Origin: Comamonas sp. BIGb0152
Lineage (GTDB): Bacteria > Pseudomonadota > Gammaproteobacteria > Burkholderiales > Burkholderiaceae_C
Direction: 5' to 3'
Assembly (NCBI RefSeq): GCF_024809975.1
Contig: NZ_JANUDY010000002.1
Span: 372,001 to 436,000 of the forward strand
DNA: 64,000 nt
Made by a program: the position numbers and the translations under genes. Positions within the stretch are counted from its first letter, which is position 1; each line of letters opens with the position of its first letter. Shown piece after piece: positions 1 through 8,728 of the stretch. Below the pieces are notes generated by a model that saw only the letters and a list, made by a program, of their open reading frames with translations, made no database searches and was not told the DNA's origin.

Positions 1-271
1 AGTCGGTCACCCGGATGCCGTGCGAATAGCGCGGCGCATGGCCCTTGGCCGCGAGCTGTTCATTCACCTGGGGTCGGAAACCATGCACCAGCACGATCTT
101 CACGCCCAGCGCCTGGATCAGGGCCAGATCCTGGGCAATCGATTGCAGCTTGCCCGCTGCAATCGCCTCACCTGTCACGCCGACGACAAAAGTCTGGTTG
201 CGAAACTTGTGGATATACGGCGCCACCGAACGAAACCAGGGCACAAAGGTGAAATTGAATACAGCGGACAT
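1..271 (-). CDS. argA: N-acetylglutamate synthase ArgA, N-terminal part (cut by window edge)
   Basis: Reading the minus strand from an ATG at 271 gives 90 residues running off the window at base 1 with no stop. The product starts MSAVFNFTFVPWFRSVAPYI and continues into an amino-acid-kinase fold with the glycine-containing stretch KIVLVHGFRPQVN at about residues 58-70. This matches the kinase-like N-terminus of bacterial ArgA, which acetylates glutamate with acetyl-CoA in the first, arginine-inhibited step of arginine synthesis. The C-terminal GNAT acetyltransferase domain lies outside the window. The gene is transcribed away from the Bug receptor gene at 534, so 272-533 is a divergent promoter region. 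NAGK (ArgB) is the alternative, but the N-terminal motif fits ArgA better. Confidence 0.82.
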   Translation of the reverse strand, partial: MSAVFNFTFVPWFRSVAPYIHKFRNQTFVVGVTGEAIAAGKLQSIAQDLALIQALGVKIVLVHGFRPQVNEQLAAKGHAPRYSHGIRVTD

Positions 272-533
272 GGGGGTGGTGTGGGTATTTCCTAGAAGCA
301 CGCCAGTTCGGCGGTTTGCGGCTGCCGCTATTGTTATACAAACATCAGACGGCTGCATGCAGTTGGCTGCAGATTTGCCCCAGCTGTCATGGGAAAAATA
401 CATCTGTGGCGGTACGTCCATTTCTGCTGGCACGAAGTGGAGGTTTCGCAATCACAAACGGCCCGGTGTGGGCAAACCCGAGCAGCGGGCCGATGATGGC
501 GGTTTTGCATCCTATAAGAGCTCGGAGACAAGC

Positions 534-1514
534 ATGACCACCACTATCAACCGCCGACAGCTGCTGGCGCTGGGCGCAGGTCTGCCCATGCTGCATTCGG
601 GGGCTACCCATGCGGCGGACTTCCCTAGCAAGCAGGTCAAATTCATCGTGCCCTTCCCGCCGGGCGGGCCGGTGGATACGACGGCCCGCGCCTTTGCGCC
701 GCCCTTGGGGCAGTTGTGGGGCCAGAGCACCTTTATCGACAACCGCGCCGGTGGCGGCGGCATCATCGGTGCGGAAACGGCCTCCCGCCAACCGGCAGAT
801 GGCTACAGCCTGTTTGTGGGCGCGATCCACCATGCGGTCAACCCCTCGCTGCATGCCAAGCTGAGCTATGACATCCAGAAGGACTTTGTGCCGGTCAGCT
901 TTGCGGCAATGTTCCCGGTGTTTCTCGTGGTCAACCCCAATGTGCCCGCCAAGAATGTGCAGGAGCTGATCGCGCTGGCCAAAAAGCCCGGCAGCAACCT
1001 CAGCTTCGCCTCGTCGGGCAATGGCGGCGGCACGCACCTGGCTGGCGAGCTGTTCAACATGCATGCGGGCACCAAGCTCTTGCACATTCCCTACAAAGGC
1101 AGCGCCCCGGCGATGACCGATGTGCTTGGCGGCCAGGTGGCGATGATGTTCAGCGATGCACCCACCGCCATTGGCCATATCAAGAGCGGCAAAGTGCGGG
1201 TGCTGGGCGTTGCGAGCCCCAAGCGCTCGGCCCTGATGCCCGAGGTGCCCACGATTGCCGAACAGGGCCTGAGCGGCTACGAGGCCTATTCCTGGGCGGC
1301 GCTGTTTGCCCCGGCTGGCACGCCCAAGGACGTGGTGGCCAAGATCAATGCCGATTTCAACCAGGTCATGCGCGCCCAGGAAGTGCGCCAGCGCCTGTAT
1401 GTGGCAGGTGCCGAGGCCGACCCGGGTACGCCCCAGGAGATGGCGCAGCGCCTGCAGTCCGAGATCGACAAATGGGCGCGGGTGGTCAAGGCCGCCCAGA
1501 TCCGCATCGATTGA
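534..1514 (+). CDS. Bug/TctC-family periplasmic solute receptor
   Basis: This 326-residue protein belongs to the Bug (TctC) tripartite tricarboxylate receptor family, periplasmic proteins that bind small carboxylates or related metabolites. The N-terminus has a Tat-like signal (NRRQLLALGAG followed by Ala-rich residues ending near residue 27). The mature protein begins FPSKQVKFIVPFPPGGPVDT, the usual ligand-loop signature, followed by DNRAGGGGIIGAE and HIPYKGSAPA. The open frame extends upstream to base 45, but the signal peptide and a GGAG Shine-Dalgarno at about 522-525 place the start at 534. A TATAAG hexamer at 513-518 could be a -10. No TctA/TctB membrane genes are adjacent, so the partner and ligand are unknown. 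Confidence 0.9.
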   Translation: MTTTINRRQLLALGAGLPMLHSGATHAADFPSKQVKFIVPFPPGGPVDTTARAFAPPLGQLWGQSTFIDNRAGGGGIIGAETASRQPADGYSLFVGAIHHAVNPSLHAKLSYDIQKDFVPVSFAAMFPVFLVVNPNVPAKNVQELIALAKKPGSNLSFASSGNGGGTHLAGELFNMHAGTKLLHIPYKGSAPAMTDVLGGQVAMMFSDAPTAIGHIKSGKVRVLGVASPKRSALMPEVPTIAEQGLSGYEAYSWAALFAPAGTPKDVVAKINADFNQVMRAQEVRQRLYVAGAEADPGTPQEMAQRLQSEIDKWARVVKAAQIRID

Positions 1515-1581
1515 TGCAGCGCGGCCAGCGCCGTGCCAGGCCATGCACAATGGAGGCATTTTGTATTTGCAGACCGCCCCT

Positions 1582-2187
1582 ATGGACCTGATCTCTGGCA
1601 GCACTGACCCCCATTTCCAGCCCGTAGCGCTTGAAAAAGCCTACCGCCTGCTCAACCACGGGCCCACGGTGCTGGTGTCCGCCGCGCATGGCGGTGCGCG
1701 CAATGTGATGGCCGCCGCCTGGGCCTGCGCGTTGGACTTTACGCCGCCCAAGGTGACCGTGGTGCTGGACAAGGCCACCCGCACCCGCGCGCTGGTAGAG
1801 GCCAGTGGCCGTTTTGCGTTGCAGCTGCCCACCGTGCCCTTGGCGGCCTTGACCGTGGAGCTGGGCACCACCAGCGCGCTGCAGCAGCCGGGCAAGTTGG
1901 CACAGTCTGGCGTGCAGTTGTTTGATGCCCCCGGCCAGCAGACGCCCCTGGTGGCGGGTTGCGCCGCCTGGCTGGAATGCCGTTTGGTGCCCGAGCCCCA
2001 CAACCAGCAAAGCTACGACCTGTTCATCGGCGAAGTCACCGCTGCCTGGGCCGATGACCGGGTGTTCCGCGACGGCCACTGGCATTTTGAAACCGCCCCG
2101 CAGGAGCTGCGCACCTTGCACTATGTGGCCGGCGGCCATTTCTATGCCATCGGGGAGGCCATTGATGTGCCCACGCCCAAGGCCTGA
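1582..2187 (+). CDS. Flavin reductase family protein
   Basis: This 201-residue protein resembles the flavin reductase-like FMN-binding split-barrel family. The segment PTVLVSAAHGGARNVMAAAW (residues about 22-41) is the typical phosphate/FMN-binding start of these proteins, and the C-terminus has LHYVAGGHFYAIGEAI. Such proteins reduce FMN with NAD(P)H or bind FMN in small oxidoreductases; many homologues are uncharacterised. A GGAGG at 1552-1556 sits 4 bases before an in-frame TTG at 1561, so translation may begin seven codons earlier than the ATG chosen here. It follows the Bug receptor gene by 67 bases in the same direction, but no functional link is evident. Confidence 0.72.
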   Translation: MDLISGSTDPHFQPVALEKAYRLLNHGPTVLVSAAHGGARNVMAAAWACALDFTPPKVTVVLDKATRTRALVEASGRFALQLPTVPLAALTVELGTTSALQQPGKLAQSGVQLFDAPGQQTPLVAGCAAWLECRLVPEPHNQQSYDLFIGEVTAAWADDRVFRDGHWHFETAPQELRTLHYVAGGHFYAIGEAIDVPTPKA

Positions 2188-2226
2188 TGGCAGCGTCGCC
2201 GCCCTTGGTCTTGGCCTAGGGCATCC

Positions 2227-2976
2227 ATGATGCTCCCCATCGTCGGCAGCCTCATCGCGCTGGGCTTGGCGCTGCTAGGCTGGCGGGTGGTGCGCAAACG
2301 CCGGCAACTGCGCTTTTTGCAGCAGTACCGCTGGGATGCGGCTTACCGCCGGGCATTGTGGCAGGCCTATCCGCAGTTGCCAGAGGCCACACTCCGGCAA
2401 GCCGAGGAAGCGCTGCGCCAGTTTTTCATCATGCATTGGCTGGCACCGCGCGCGCAGCTGCCCATGCCATCGCGCCTGGCGGATGTGCTTTGGCATGCCT
2501 TTATTCTGGATACGCGGCGCTACCAGCGGTTTTGCCACAGCGCCTTCGGGGGCATGTTCCACCACCTGCCTGCGCAGACCGCTTCAGAAGCCGGGTCCCA
2601 AAGCCAGGCAGCGCGCATGCAGCCCAGCTGGAATGCGGCCATGCATACCCGTCGCTACATGGTCGGGGCGCTGCTGGGCGGCATACCGCTGCTGTTTGCG
2701 CTGGATGCGGCTGCCGCGATCGACGATGGCTGGCTCTACCCGCCGGAGCTGCTGGGCCAATGGGCTGCGGCATTTGCGCTGAGCACAGCGGCAGTGGGCA
2801 ACAGCAGCGATAGCGGCTCCAGCAGTACATCCGGCAGCGACAACAGCAGCCAGCGTGACGACAGCGGCAGCCATGGCCATAGCAGCGAGGCGGAAAGCGC
2901 CAGCAGCAGCGCGGACAGCGATGGCGGATCGTCCAGCTGCAGCGGTAGCAGCTGCGGGGGCGGCAGCAGCGATTGA
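2227..2976 (+). CDS. Unknown membrane protein with DVLWH-type motif and Ser/Gly/Cys tail
   Basis: The 249-residue product has an N-terminal membrane segment (about residues 4-20), then a basic stretch and a helical domain. The segment MPSRLADVLWHAFILDTRRY (about 80-99), followed by FGGMFHHLP, resembles the His-containing motif of the plant and bacterial glycine-rich-domain (DUF1399-like) proteins. A second hydrophobic segment lies near residues 143-160. From about residue 190 to the end it is almost pure Ser, Gly, Asp and His, closing with CSGSSCGGG. This resembles the Cys/Gly tails of uncharacterised bacterial surface proteins. No enzymatic function can be assigned. It follows the flavin reductase gene by 39 bases and precedes hrpA by 80. 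Confidence 0.7.
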   Translation: MMLPIVGSLIALGLALLGWRVVRKRRQLRFLQQYRWDAAYRRALWQAYPQLPEATLRQAEEALRQFFIMHWLAPRAQLPMPSRLADVLWHAFILDTRRYQRFCHSAFGGMFHHLPAQTASEAGSQSQAARMQPSWNAAMHTRRYMVGALLGGIPLLFALDAAAAIDDGWLYPPELLGQWAAAFALSTAAVGNSSDSGSSSTSGSDNSSQRDDSGSHGHSSEAESASSSADSDGGSSSCSGSSCGGGSSD

Positions 2977-3056
2977 GGGGCAAAGCCTGCTGACGCACAG
3001 GAGTTGTTGCGGCTTGGCAACCGGCAGGCGCCTGCTGCGGGGATAATGGCGCCCCT

Positions 3057-6000
3057 ATGTCGCTCAAGATTACGTTTCCCGAATCCCTGCCAGTCTCCAC
3101 CCGCCGTGAAGAAATCATGGAGGCCATGGACCGCCACCAGGTCATCATCGTCTGTGGTGAAACCGGATCGGGCAAAACCACCCAGCTGCCCAAGATTGCG
3201 CTGGCCCTGGGCCGTGGCAAGGTCAATGCCACCCCCAATGACAAGGGGGAGGTGCGCGGCCACCTGATCGGCCACACCCAACCCCGGCGTATTGCAGCCA
3301 GCAGTGTGGCCAAGCGCATTGCCGAAGAGCTGCAGACGCCGCTGGGCGATGTGGTGGGCTACAAGGTGCGCTTCCAAGATCGTCTGTCCAAGGATGCGTC
3401 GGTCAAGCTGATGACCGACGGTATCTTGCTGGCCGAGACCCAGACCGATCCGCTGCTCAAGCAGTACGACACCCTGATCATTGACGAGGCGCATGAACGC
3501 AGCCTCAATATTGACTTTCTGCTGGGCTATCTGCGCCAGATCCTGCCCAAACGGCCTGATCTGAAGGTAGTGGTGACCTCGGCCACCATCGATGCCGACC
3601 GCTTTGCCAAGCACTTTGCGGGCCCGCAAGGCCCCGCGCCGGTGATCATGGTCTCGGGCCGCACCTTCCCGGTGGAGATGCGCTACCGTCCCTTTGAAGA
3701 CGCCAAGGACTACGACCTCAACGATGCGATTGCCGATGGTGTCGATGAGCTCTGGACGGGTGGGGCTGGCGGCGATATTTTGATTTTTCTGCCCGGCGAG
3801 CGCGAGATCCGCGAGGCGGCGGACCATTTGCGCAAGCACCTGCAGCATTCGCCGGTGCTGCGCAATGCCGAGGTACTGCCGCTGTTTTCGCGCCTGTCGC
3901 AGGCCGAGCAGGACCGCATCTTTGAAGGCCATACCGGCCGGCGCATTGTGCTGGCCACCAACGTGGCTGAAACCTCGCTCACCGTACCCGGCATCCGCTA
4001 TGTGATTGATGCGGGCACGGCCCGGGTCAAGCGCTATTCCTTCCGCAGCAAGGTCGAGCAGCTGCTGGTCGAACCCGTCAGCCAGGCGGCGGCTAACCAG
4101 CGTGCTGGCCGCTGCGGCCGGGTGGCCAACGGTATCTGTATTCGCCTCTATGACGAGGCCGATTTCCAGTCGCGCAGCCCCTTTACCGATCCGGAAATCC
4201 TGCGCTCGTCGCTGGCAGGCGTCATCCTGCGCATGAAGTCGCTGCATCTGGGCGATGTGGTGAACTTCCCATTTCTGGAAGCGCCCTCCGGCCGCGCCAT
4301 TGCCGACGGCTACCAGCTTTTGGCCGAGCTGGGTGCCGTTGACGAACAAGGCGTGCTGCTGCCCATGGGCCAGGCCCTGTCGCGCCTGCCGCTGGATCCG
4401 CGTGTGGCGCGCATGATTGTCGAGGCCCGCGAGCGCGGCGCACTGGCCGAGGTGCTGGTGATCGCCTCGGCGCTGAGCGTGCAGGATGTGCGCGACCGCC
4501 CGCTGGAAGCCCAGCAGCAGGCCGACCAGCAGCATGCCAAGTTTGACGACGAAAAAAGCGAGTTCAGCGGCTACCTGCGGCTGTGGAAATGGCTGCAGGA
4601 TGCGCGTGGCGGCAAGGTGGTGGCCAAGACCCGCAAGGACATGGCCCTGCAGTCGGCACCCGCCAAGGGCCAGGCGCTGGGGCGCAATGCCGCCTTTTTG
4701 CCGGTGGCCCAGCGCAGCACAGGTGCCACCGCTGCGATCGATACCGCAGCGCCATTGGCGGCGTTTACGCCCCAGGACAGCGTGGTGCTGGACGAGGCCA
4801 GCCATAAGCTGAGCAACCGCCAGTGGGAGCAGCTGCTGCGCCAGAACTTCATCAATATCCGCCGCGTGCGCGAGTGGCGCGACATCCATTCGCAGCTGCT
4901 GACGGTGGTCAAGGAACAGCGCTGGCCCATGAATGTGGAGCCCGCTGGCTACGAGGCCGTGCACCTGTCCATGCTCTCGGGCCTGCTGGGCAATCTGGGT
5001 TTCAAGACCGAGGAGGGCGATGGCTACCTGGGTGCGCGTGGTATCCGTTTCCATCCGCACCCGGGCGCGCATCTGTCCAAAAAGCCGGGCCGCTGGATTG
5101 TGGCGGCCGAGCTGGTCGAGACCTCACGGCTCTACGGCCGGGGCATTGCTGCCATCGAGCCCCAGTGGCTGGAACAGGTGGGCGCACATCTGCTGCGCAA
5201 GCAGTTGCTGGACCCGCATTGGGAGAAAAAGCAGGGCGAGGTGGCCGCCTATGAGCGCGCTACCCTGTATGGCCTGGTGGTCTACAGCCAGCGCCGCATC
5301 AGCTACGGCAAGATCGACCCGCAGGGCGCGCGCGATATCTTTATCCGCCAGGCGCTGGTCGAAGGCGACTGGGAGACGCGCCTGCCGTTTTTGCAGGCCA
5401 ACCAGAAGCTGATCGCCAAGGTTGAGGAGCTGGAGCACAAGAGCCGCCGCCAGGACGTGCTGGTGGATGATGCGCTGATCTATGCGTTCTACGACCAGCA
5501 GATTCCGCAAGATATTTGCACCGGCCGCGCGCTGGAGCGCTGGGTCAAGGACGAGAGCGCACACAACCCCGATCTGCTGCGCCTCTCGCGCGACGAGCTG
5601 ATGCGCCATGAGGCGGCCGGCATCACCACGGCCGCCTTCCCCAAGACCATGAAGATGGGTGGGGTGGATTGCACGGCCACCTACCTGCACCAACCGGGCG
5701 ATCCGCGCGACGGCGTGACCGTGGATGTGCCGCTGTTTGTGCTCAACCAGGTGAGCGAGGAGCGTGCTGAATGGCTGGTGCCGGGCATGCTCAAGGACAA
5801 GATCCAGGCCTTGCTCAAAAGCCTACCCCAGCGCCCGCGTAGCCGTTTTGTGCCTCTGGCCGAGAACGCCCAGCGCCTGGCCGACTTGCTAGGCAGCGCC
5901 GAGCGCTTTGGCGCTGGCAGCCTGGTGGAGGTGCTGCTCAAGCAGGCGCGCGACGAGACCTCGCTGGACATCAAGCGGGCAGACTTCAAGCTCGACATGC

Positions 6001-7130
6001 TCAGCCCGCATTTGTTCATGAACTTCCGCATCAGCGATGAGCATGGCCGCCAGCTGGGCCAGGGCCGCAACCTGGGCGCCTTGAAGGCGCAATGGGGCGC
6101 CAAGGCGCGCGGTGCCTTCCAGGCCTTGGCAGGGCTCAAGCTGGCTTCGGAGGCGCAGGCCCCCGCTGTACCGGTGCCCCAGGCTGCAGCGCCCGGCAAG
6201 CCAGGCGGCAAGGCGACTGCCGCTGCGGCTGCAGACAGCGCTGCCACCCCAAGCACGGCCAAAACGCCTGCCCATGCGGCCGACCAGCGCTGGACCGATT
6301 GGAGCTTTGGCGCGCTGCCCGAGCTGATGGAGATCAAGCAGGGCAAGCAGACCCTGATCGGCTTTCCGGCCCTGATCGACCATGGCACGGGGGTCGGTAT
6401 CGAGGTGTTTGATGAGCCCGAGGTGGCAGCCAGCCGCCATGCGCTGGGCCTGCGGCGCTTGTTTGCGCTGCAGATCCGCGATGCGCTCAAGTACCTGGAG
6501 AAGAACATTCCCGACCTGCAGAAGATGGCGGTGGGCTATATGCCGCTGGGCACGCAGGAAGAGCTGCGCGAGCAGATCATCAATGTAGCGATTGACCGCG
6601 CCTTTCTGCAAGAACCGCTGCCTGCCGATGCCGAGCAGTTCAAGCAGCGGGTGCAAGACGGGCGCGGGCGCCTGACCCTGATTGCCAACGAGGTGGCGCG
6701 CATGGCGGGCAGTGTGCTGCAGGAGTACATGGCGGCGGTGCGCAAGATCAAGGACACCAAGAACGCGCCTGAGGCCACGGCCGACGCCCAGCAGCAGCTG
6801 CAAAAACTGGTGCCCAAGAACTTTATCGCCATTGCGCCCTGGGCCCAGCTGGGCCACTATGCCCGTTACTTGAAAGCGATCACCGCGCGCCTCGACAAGT
6901 ACCGGGCCGACCCGGCCCGCGATGCCGCCAAGTTGAAGGAGCTGCAGCCGCTGGAGCAGCGCTACTGGCGCCTGGTGGCCGAGCGCAAGGGCCAGGTGGA
7001 TGCGCGCATGCAGGAGTACCGCTGGATGCTCGAAGAGCTGCGGGTGAGCTTTTTTGCCCAGGAGCTGCGCACGCCTTACCCGGTCAGCAGCAAGCGGCTC
7101 GACAAGGTCTGGCAGCAGCTGCAGCAGTAA
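3057..7130 (+). CDS. hrpA: ATP-dependent RNA helicase HrpA
   Basis: At 1357 residues this is a full-length HrpA, a DEAH-box RNA helicase of the DHX family (E. coli HrpA is about 1300). Visible motifs are GETGSGKTT at residues 34-42 (motif I), DEAH at 143-146 (motif II), SAT at 175-177 (motif III) and QRAGRCGR at 348-355 (motif VI). The HA2/OB region and the long C-terminal DUF3418 region follow. Two low-complexity insertions stand out: an Ala/Lys/Gln-rich one near residues 520-575 and an Ala/Pro-rich linker near 1030-1075. In E. coli HrpA acts on mRNA processing and rescues stalled ribosomes. The gene appears monocistronic and is followed by a strong hairpin at 7140-7182. Confidence 0.96.
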   Translation: MSLKITFPESLPVSTRREEIMEAMDRHQVIIVCGETGSGKTTQLPKIALALGRGKVNATPNDKGEVRGHLIGHTQPRRIAASSVAKRIAEELQTPLGDVVGYKVRFQDRLSKDASVKLMTDGILLAETQTDPLLKQYDTLIIDEAHERSLNIDFLLGYLRQILPKRPDLKVVVTSATIDADRFAKHFAGPQGPAPVIMVSGRTFPVEMRYRPFEDAKDYDLNDAIADGVDELWTGGAGGDILIFLPGEREIREAADHLRKHLQHSPVLRNAEVLPLFSRLSQAEQDRIFEGHTGRRIVLATNVAETSLTVPGIRYVIDAGTARVKRYSFRSKVEQLLVEPVSQAAANQRAGRCGRVANGICIRLYDEADFQSRSPFTDPEILRSSLAGVILRMKSLHLGDVVNFPFLEAPSGRAIADGYQLLAELGAVDEQGVLLPMGQALSRLPLDPRVARMIVEARERGALAEVLVIASALSVQDVRDRPLEAQQQADQQHAKFDDEKSEFSGYLRLWKWLQDARGGKVVAKTRKDMALQSAPAKGQALGRNAAFLPVAQRSTGATAAIDTAAPLAAFTPQDSVVLDEASHKLSNRQWEQLLRQNFINIRRVREWRDIHSQLLTVVKEQRWPMNVEPAGYEAVHLSMLSGLLGNLGFKTEEGDGYLGARGIRFHPHPGAHLSKKPGRWIVAAELVETSRLYGRGIAAIEPQWLEQVGAHLLRKQLLDPHWEKKQGEVAAYERATLYGLVVYSQRRISYGKIDPQGARDIFIRQALVEGDWETRLPFLQANQKLIAKVEELEHKSRRQDVLVDDALIYAFYDQQIPQDICTGRALERWVKDESAHNPDLLRLSRDELMRHEAAGITTAAFPKTMKMGGVDCTATYLHQPGDPRDGVTVDVPLFVLNQVSEERAEWLVPGMLKDKIQALLKSLPQRPRSRFVPLAENAQRLADLLGSAERFGAGSLVEVLLKQARDETSLDIKRADFKLDMLSPHLFMNFRISDEHGRQLGQGRNLGALKAQWGAKARGAFQALAGLKLASEAQAPAVPVPQAAAPGKPGGKATAAAAADSAATPSTAKTPAHAADQRWTDWSFGALPELMEIKQGKQTLIGFPALIDHGTGVGIEVFDEPEVAASRHALGLRRLFALQIRDALKYLEKNIPDLQKMAVGYMPLGTQEELREQIINVAIDRAFLQEPLPADAEQFKQRVQDGRGRLTLIANEVARMAGSVLQEYMAAVRKIKDTKNAPEATADAQQQLQKLVPKNFIAIAPWAQLGHYARYLKAITARLDKYRADPARDAAKLKELQPLEQRYWRLVAERKGQVDARMQEYRWMLEELRVSFFAQELRTPYPVSSKRLDKVWQQLQQ

Positions 7131-7139
7131 AGGTGACGC

Positions 7140-7182
7140 GACAAAGCGGTCACGCTGCTCTGTGCAGCGTGGCCGCTTTGTC
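7140..7182. terminator. Strong intergenic hairpin between convergent genes
   Basis: An 18-base arm at 7140-7157 pairs with 7165-7182 (one G-U wobble), enclosing a 7-base loop. It sits exactly between the hrpA stop (7130) and the stop of the convergent hydrolase gene (7187). The T-tract is poor on both strands, so it may be a bidirectional terminator or an mRNA 3'-end stabiliser. Confidence 0.6.
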
Positions 7183-7186
7183 ATTG

Positions 7187-7852
7187 TCAAACCAGGCGCT
7201 CAACCACCTCGTCTACCGTCAGCACATCGCCAAAGAACAGCATCCAGTTGTTGAGGCTGTTGACATGCTCATGCGGGGTGACGGCGGCCAGTGCGTCGTC
7301 GACCATGACGGTGGCGTAGTCCAGCATCATCGCGTCGCGCGCAGTGGATTCGCAGCAGACATTGGTGACGGTGCCACCCACCAGCACGGTGCGCACGCCA
7401 TGGGCTTTGAGGACGGCATCCAGGTCCGAGGCGCCGGGGGCCAGCGCGCTGTAGCAGCGTTTGACGACCGTGAGATCGTCCGCTTGTACATCGAGTGCGG
7501 GCGGCATCGCAAAGCCGGCATGGCCGCTGCCCAGCTCCAGCAGCCTGCGCGCACTGCGCTCGGGCGTCAGCATATGGCGGTGGTGGTGGGACCAGAACTG
7601 GTCGGCGCCATCGGCGCTGGTCTTTATCCATATGACCTTGCCACCTTGGGCACGCAGCGCGGCAGCCAGCTGGTTGACCTTGTCAAAGATGGCGCGGGCG
7701 GGCGCGCATTCGCCTTGGTAGCCCGGCTGGGTGTAGTAGTTCTGCAGATCCACGACGACAAAGGCGGTGGTCGCGGCGTCCAGCGTGTCATAAGGGTGTA
7801 GCACCCCTTGGCGTGCCAGCACGCGTTCTTCAATCCAGGGTTCAAATTGCAT
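7187..7852 (-). CDS. Isochorismatase-family cysteine hydrolase
   Basis: This 221-residue protein has the catalytic triad of the isochorismatase-like family: Asp35 in VVVDLQN, Lys131 in VVKRCYSA and Cys166 in TNVCCEST. The Cys makes it an amidohydrolase of the ureidoacrylate/N-carbamoyl amide/nicotinamidase type rather than a true isochorismatase. It is the last gene of a minus-strand operon behind a substrate-binding protein, ABC ATPase and permease. The transporter probably delivers the compound, or a precursor of it, that this enzyme hydrolyses. The substrate cannot be read from sequence. A second Cys (167) directly follows the catalytic one. Confidence 0.88.
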   Translation of the reverse strand: MQFEPWIEERVLARQGVLHPYDTLDAATTAFVVVDLQNYYTQPGYQGECAPARAIFDKVNQLAAALRAQGGKVIWIKTSADGADQFWSHHHRHMLTPERSARRLLELGSGHAGFAMPPALDVQADDLTVVKRCYSALAPGASDLDAVLKAHGVRTVLVGGTVTNVCCESTARDAMMLDYATVMVDDALAAVTPHEHVNSLNNWMLFFGDVLTVDEVVERLV

Positions 7853-7883
7853 GGGGGTCTTTTCTTGTGAGGGGCGGAATAGC

Positions 7884-8726
7884 TCAGGCGTAGCGGTGCT
7901 GCACGCTTCTCTCCAGGCGGGTGACCGCCATGTACATCACGGCTGACAGCAGGGCCAGCACGACGATGGAGGCCATCACCACATTGAGTTTGAACACCTG
8001 GCTGCCGTTGACGATCAAAAAACCCAGGCCGGCGCTGGAGGACTGGAACTCCCCAACGATCACGCCGATCAAGGACAGGCCGATGTTCATCTTGATCGCG
8101 GCAATCACGGCGGGCACGCTGCCCGGGAACACCACATACTTCATCACCTGGGCCTTGCTGGCGCCCAAGGTGGTGGCCAGCTTGATCTTGTTGGGATCGA
8201 TGGCCTGAAAACCTTCGTAGACCACCATGATGGTGATGAACAGCGAGATGGCCACTGCCATGCCGTAGACCGAGTTTTCCGAGCCCAGCCAGATGTAGAA
8301 GATGGGCACAAAGGCAATCTTGGGCATGGCATTGGCGATCACCAGGAAGGGGTCGAGCACCTTTTTCAGAAAGCTGCTCCACCACAGCATCGCTGCCATG
8401 CCAATGCCCAACAGCATGCTGATGACAAAGCCGATCACCGTGGCCTTGAAGGTGACCCAGGTATGGCCCAGCAGATCCCCGTTACGGGCCAGATCGACCA
8501 GGGTGGGCAGCACGGCAGAGGGGTAGCTGGTGAGCATGGGGTTGAGGATATGGCTGCGCGCCAGCAGCTCCCAGACCAGCAAAAAGGCCAGCAAGAGGCC
8601 TGCGCGGCTGAGGGCAACCAGGCGTTTGCGGCGCTGGATCTGGGCCAGCCACTGGCGGTATTCAGGGCTGCGGGTATCGGCTGCGGCCGGGGCTGCCGTG
8701 TTGGTGGTGTTCATCACGCTGCTCAT
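7884..8726 (-). CDS. ABC transporter permease, SsuC/TauC type
   Basis: This 280-residue inner-membrane protein has about six transmembrane segments and the EAA-type cytoplasmic loop (TLGASKAQVMKYVVFPGSVP, about residues 179-198) of binding-protein-dependent importers in the sulfonate/nitrate/taurine/pyrimidine class. A longer frame upstream starts at 8795 but overlaps the ATPase gene; the ATG at 8726 lies 2 bases after the ATPase stop (8731-8729), the expected tight operon spacing. The gene sits between the ATPase and the isochorismatase-like hydrolase and forms the channel of this importer. Confidence 0.92.
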   Translation of the reverse strand: MSSVMNTTNTAAPAAADTRSPEYRQWLAQIQRRKRLVALSRAGLLLAFLLVWELLARSHILNPMLTSYPSAVLPTLVDLARNGDLLGHTWVTFKATVIGFVISMLLGIGMAAMLWWSSFLKKVLDPFLVIANAMPKIAFVPIFYIWLGSENSVYGMAVAISLFITIMVVYEGFQAIDPNKIKLATTLGASKAQVMKYVVFPGSVPAVIAAIKMNIGLSLIGVIVGEFQSSSAGLGFLIVNGSQVFKLNVVMASIVVLALLSAVMYMAVTRLERSVQHRYA

Positions 8727-8728
8727 GC

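Noticed and set aside
2736..5072. Long 778-residue minus-strand frame opposite hrpA
   Set aside because: It lies antisense to a clear helicase gene, is rich in His/Gln/Arg from shadow codons and shows no motifs.
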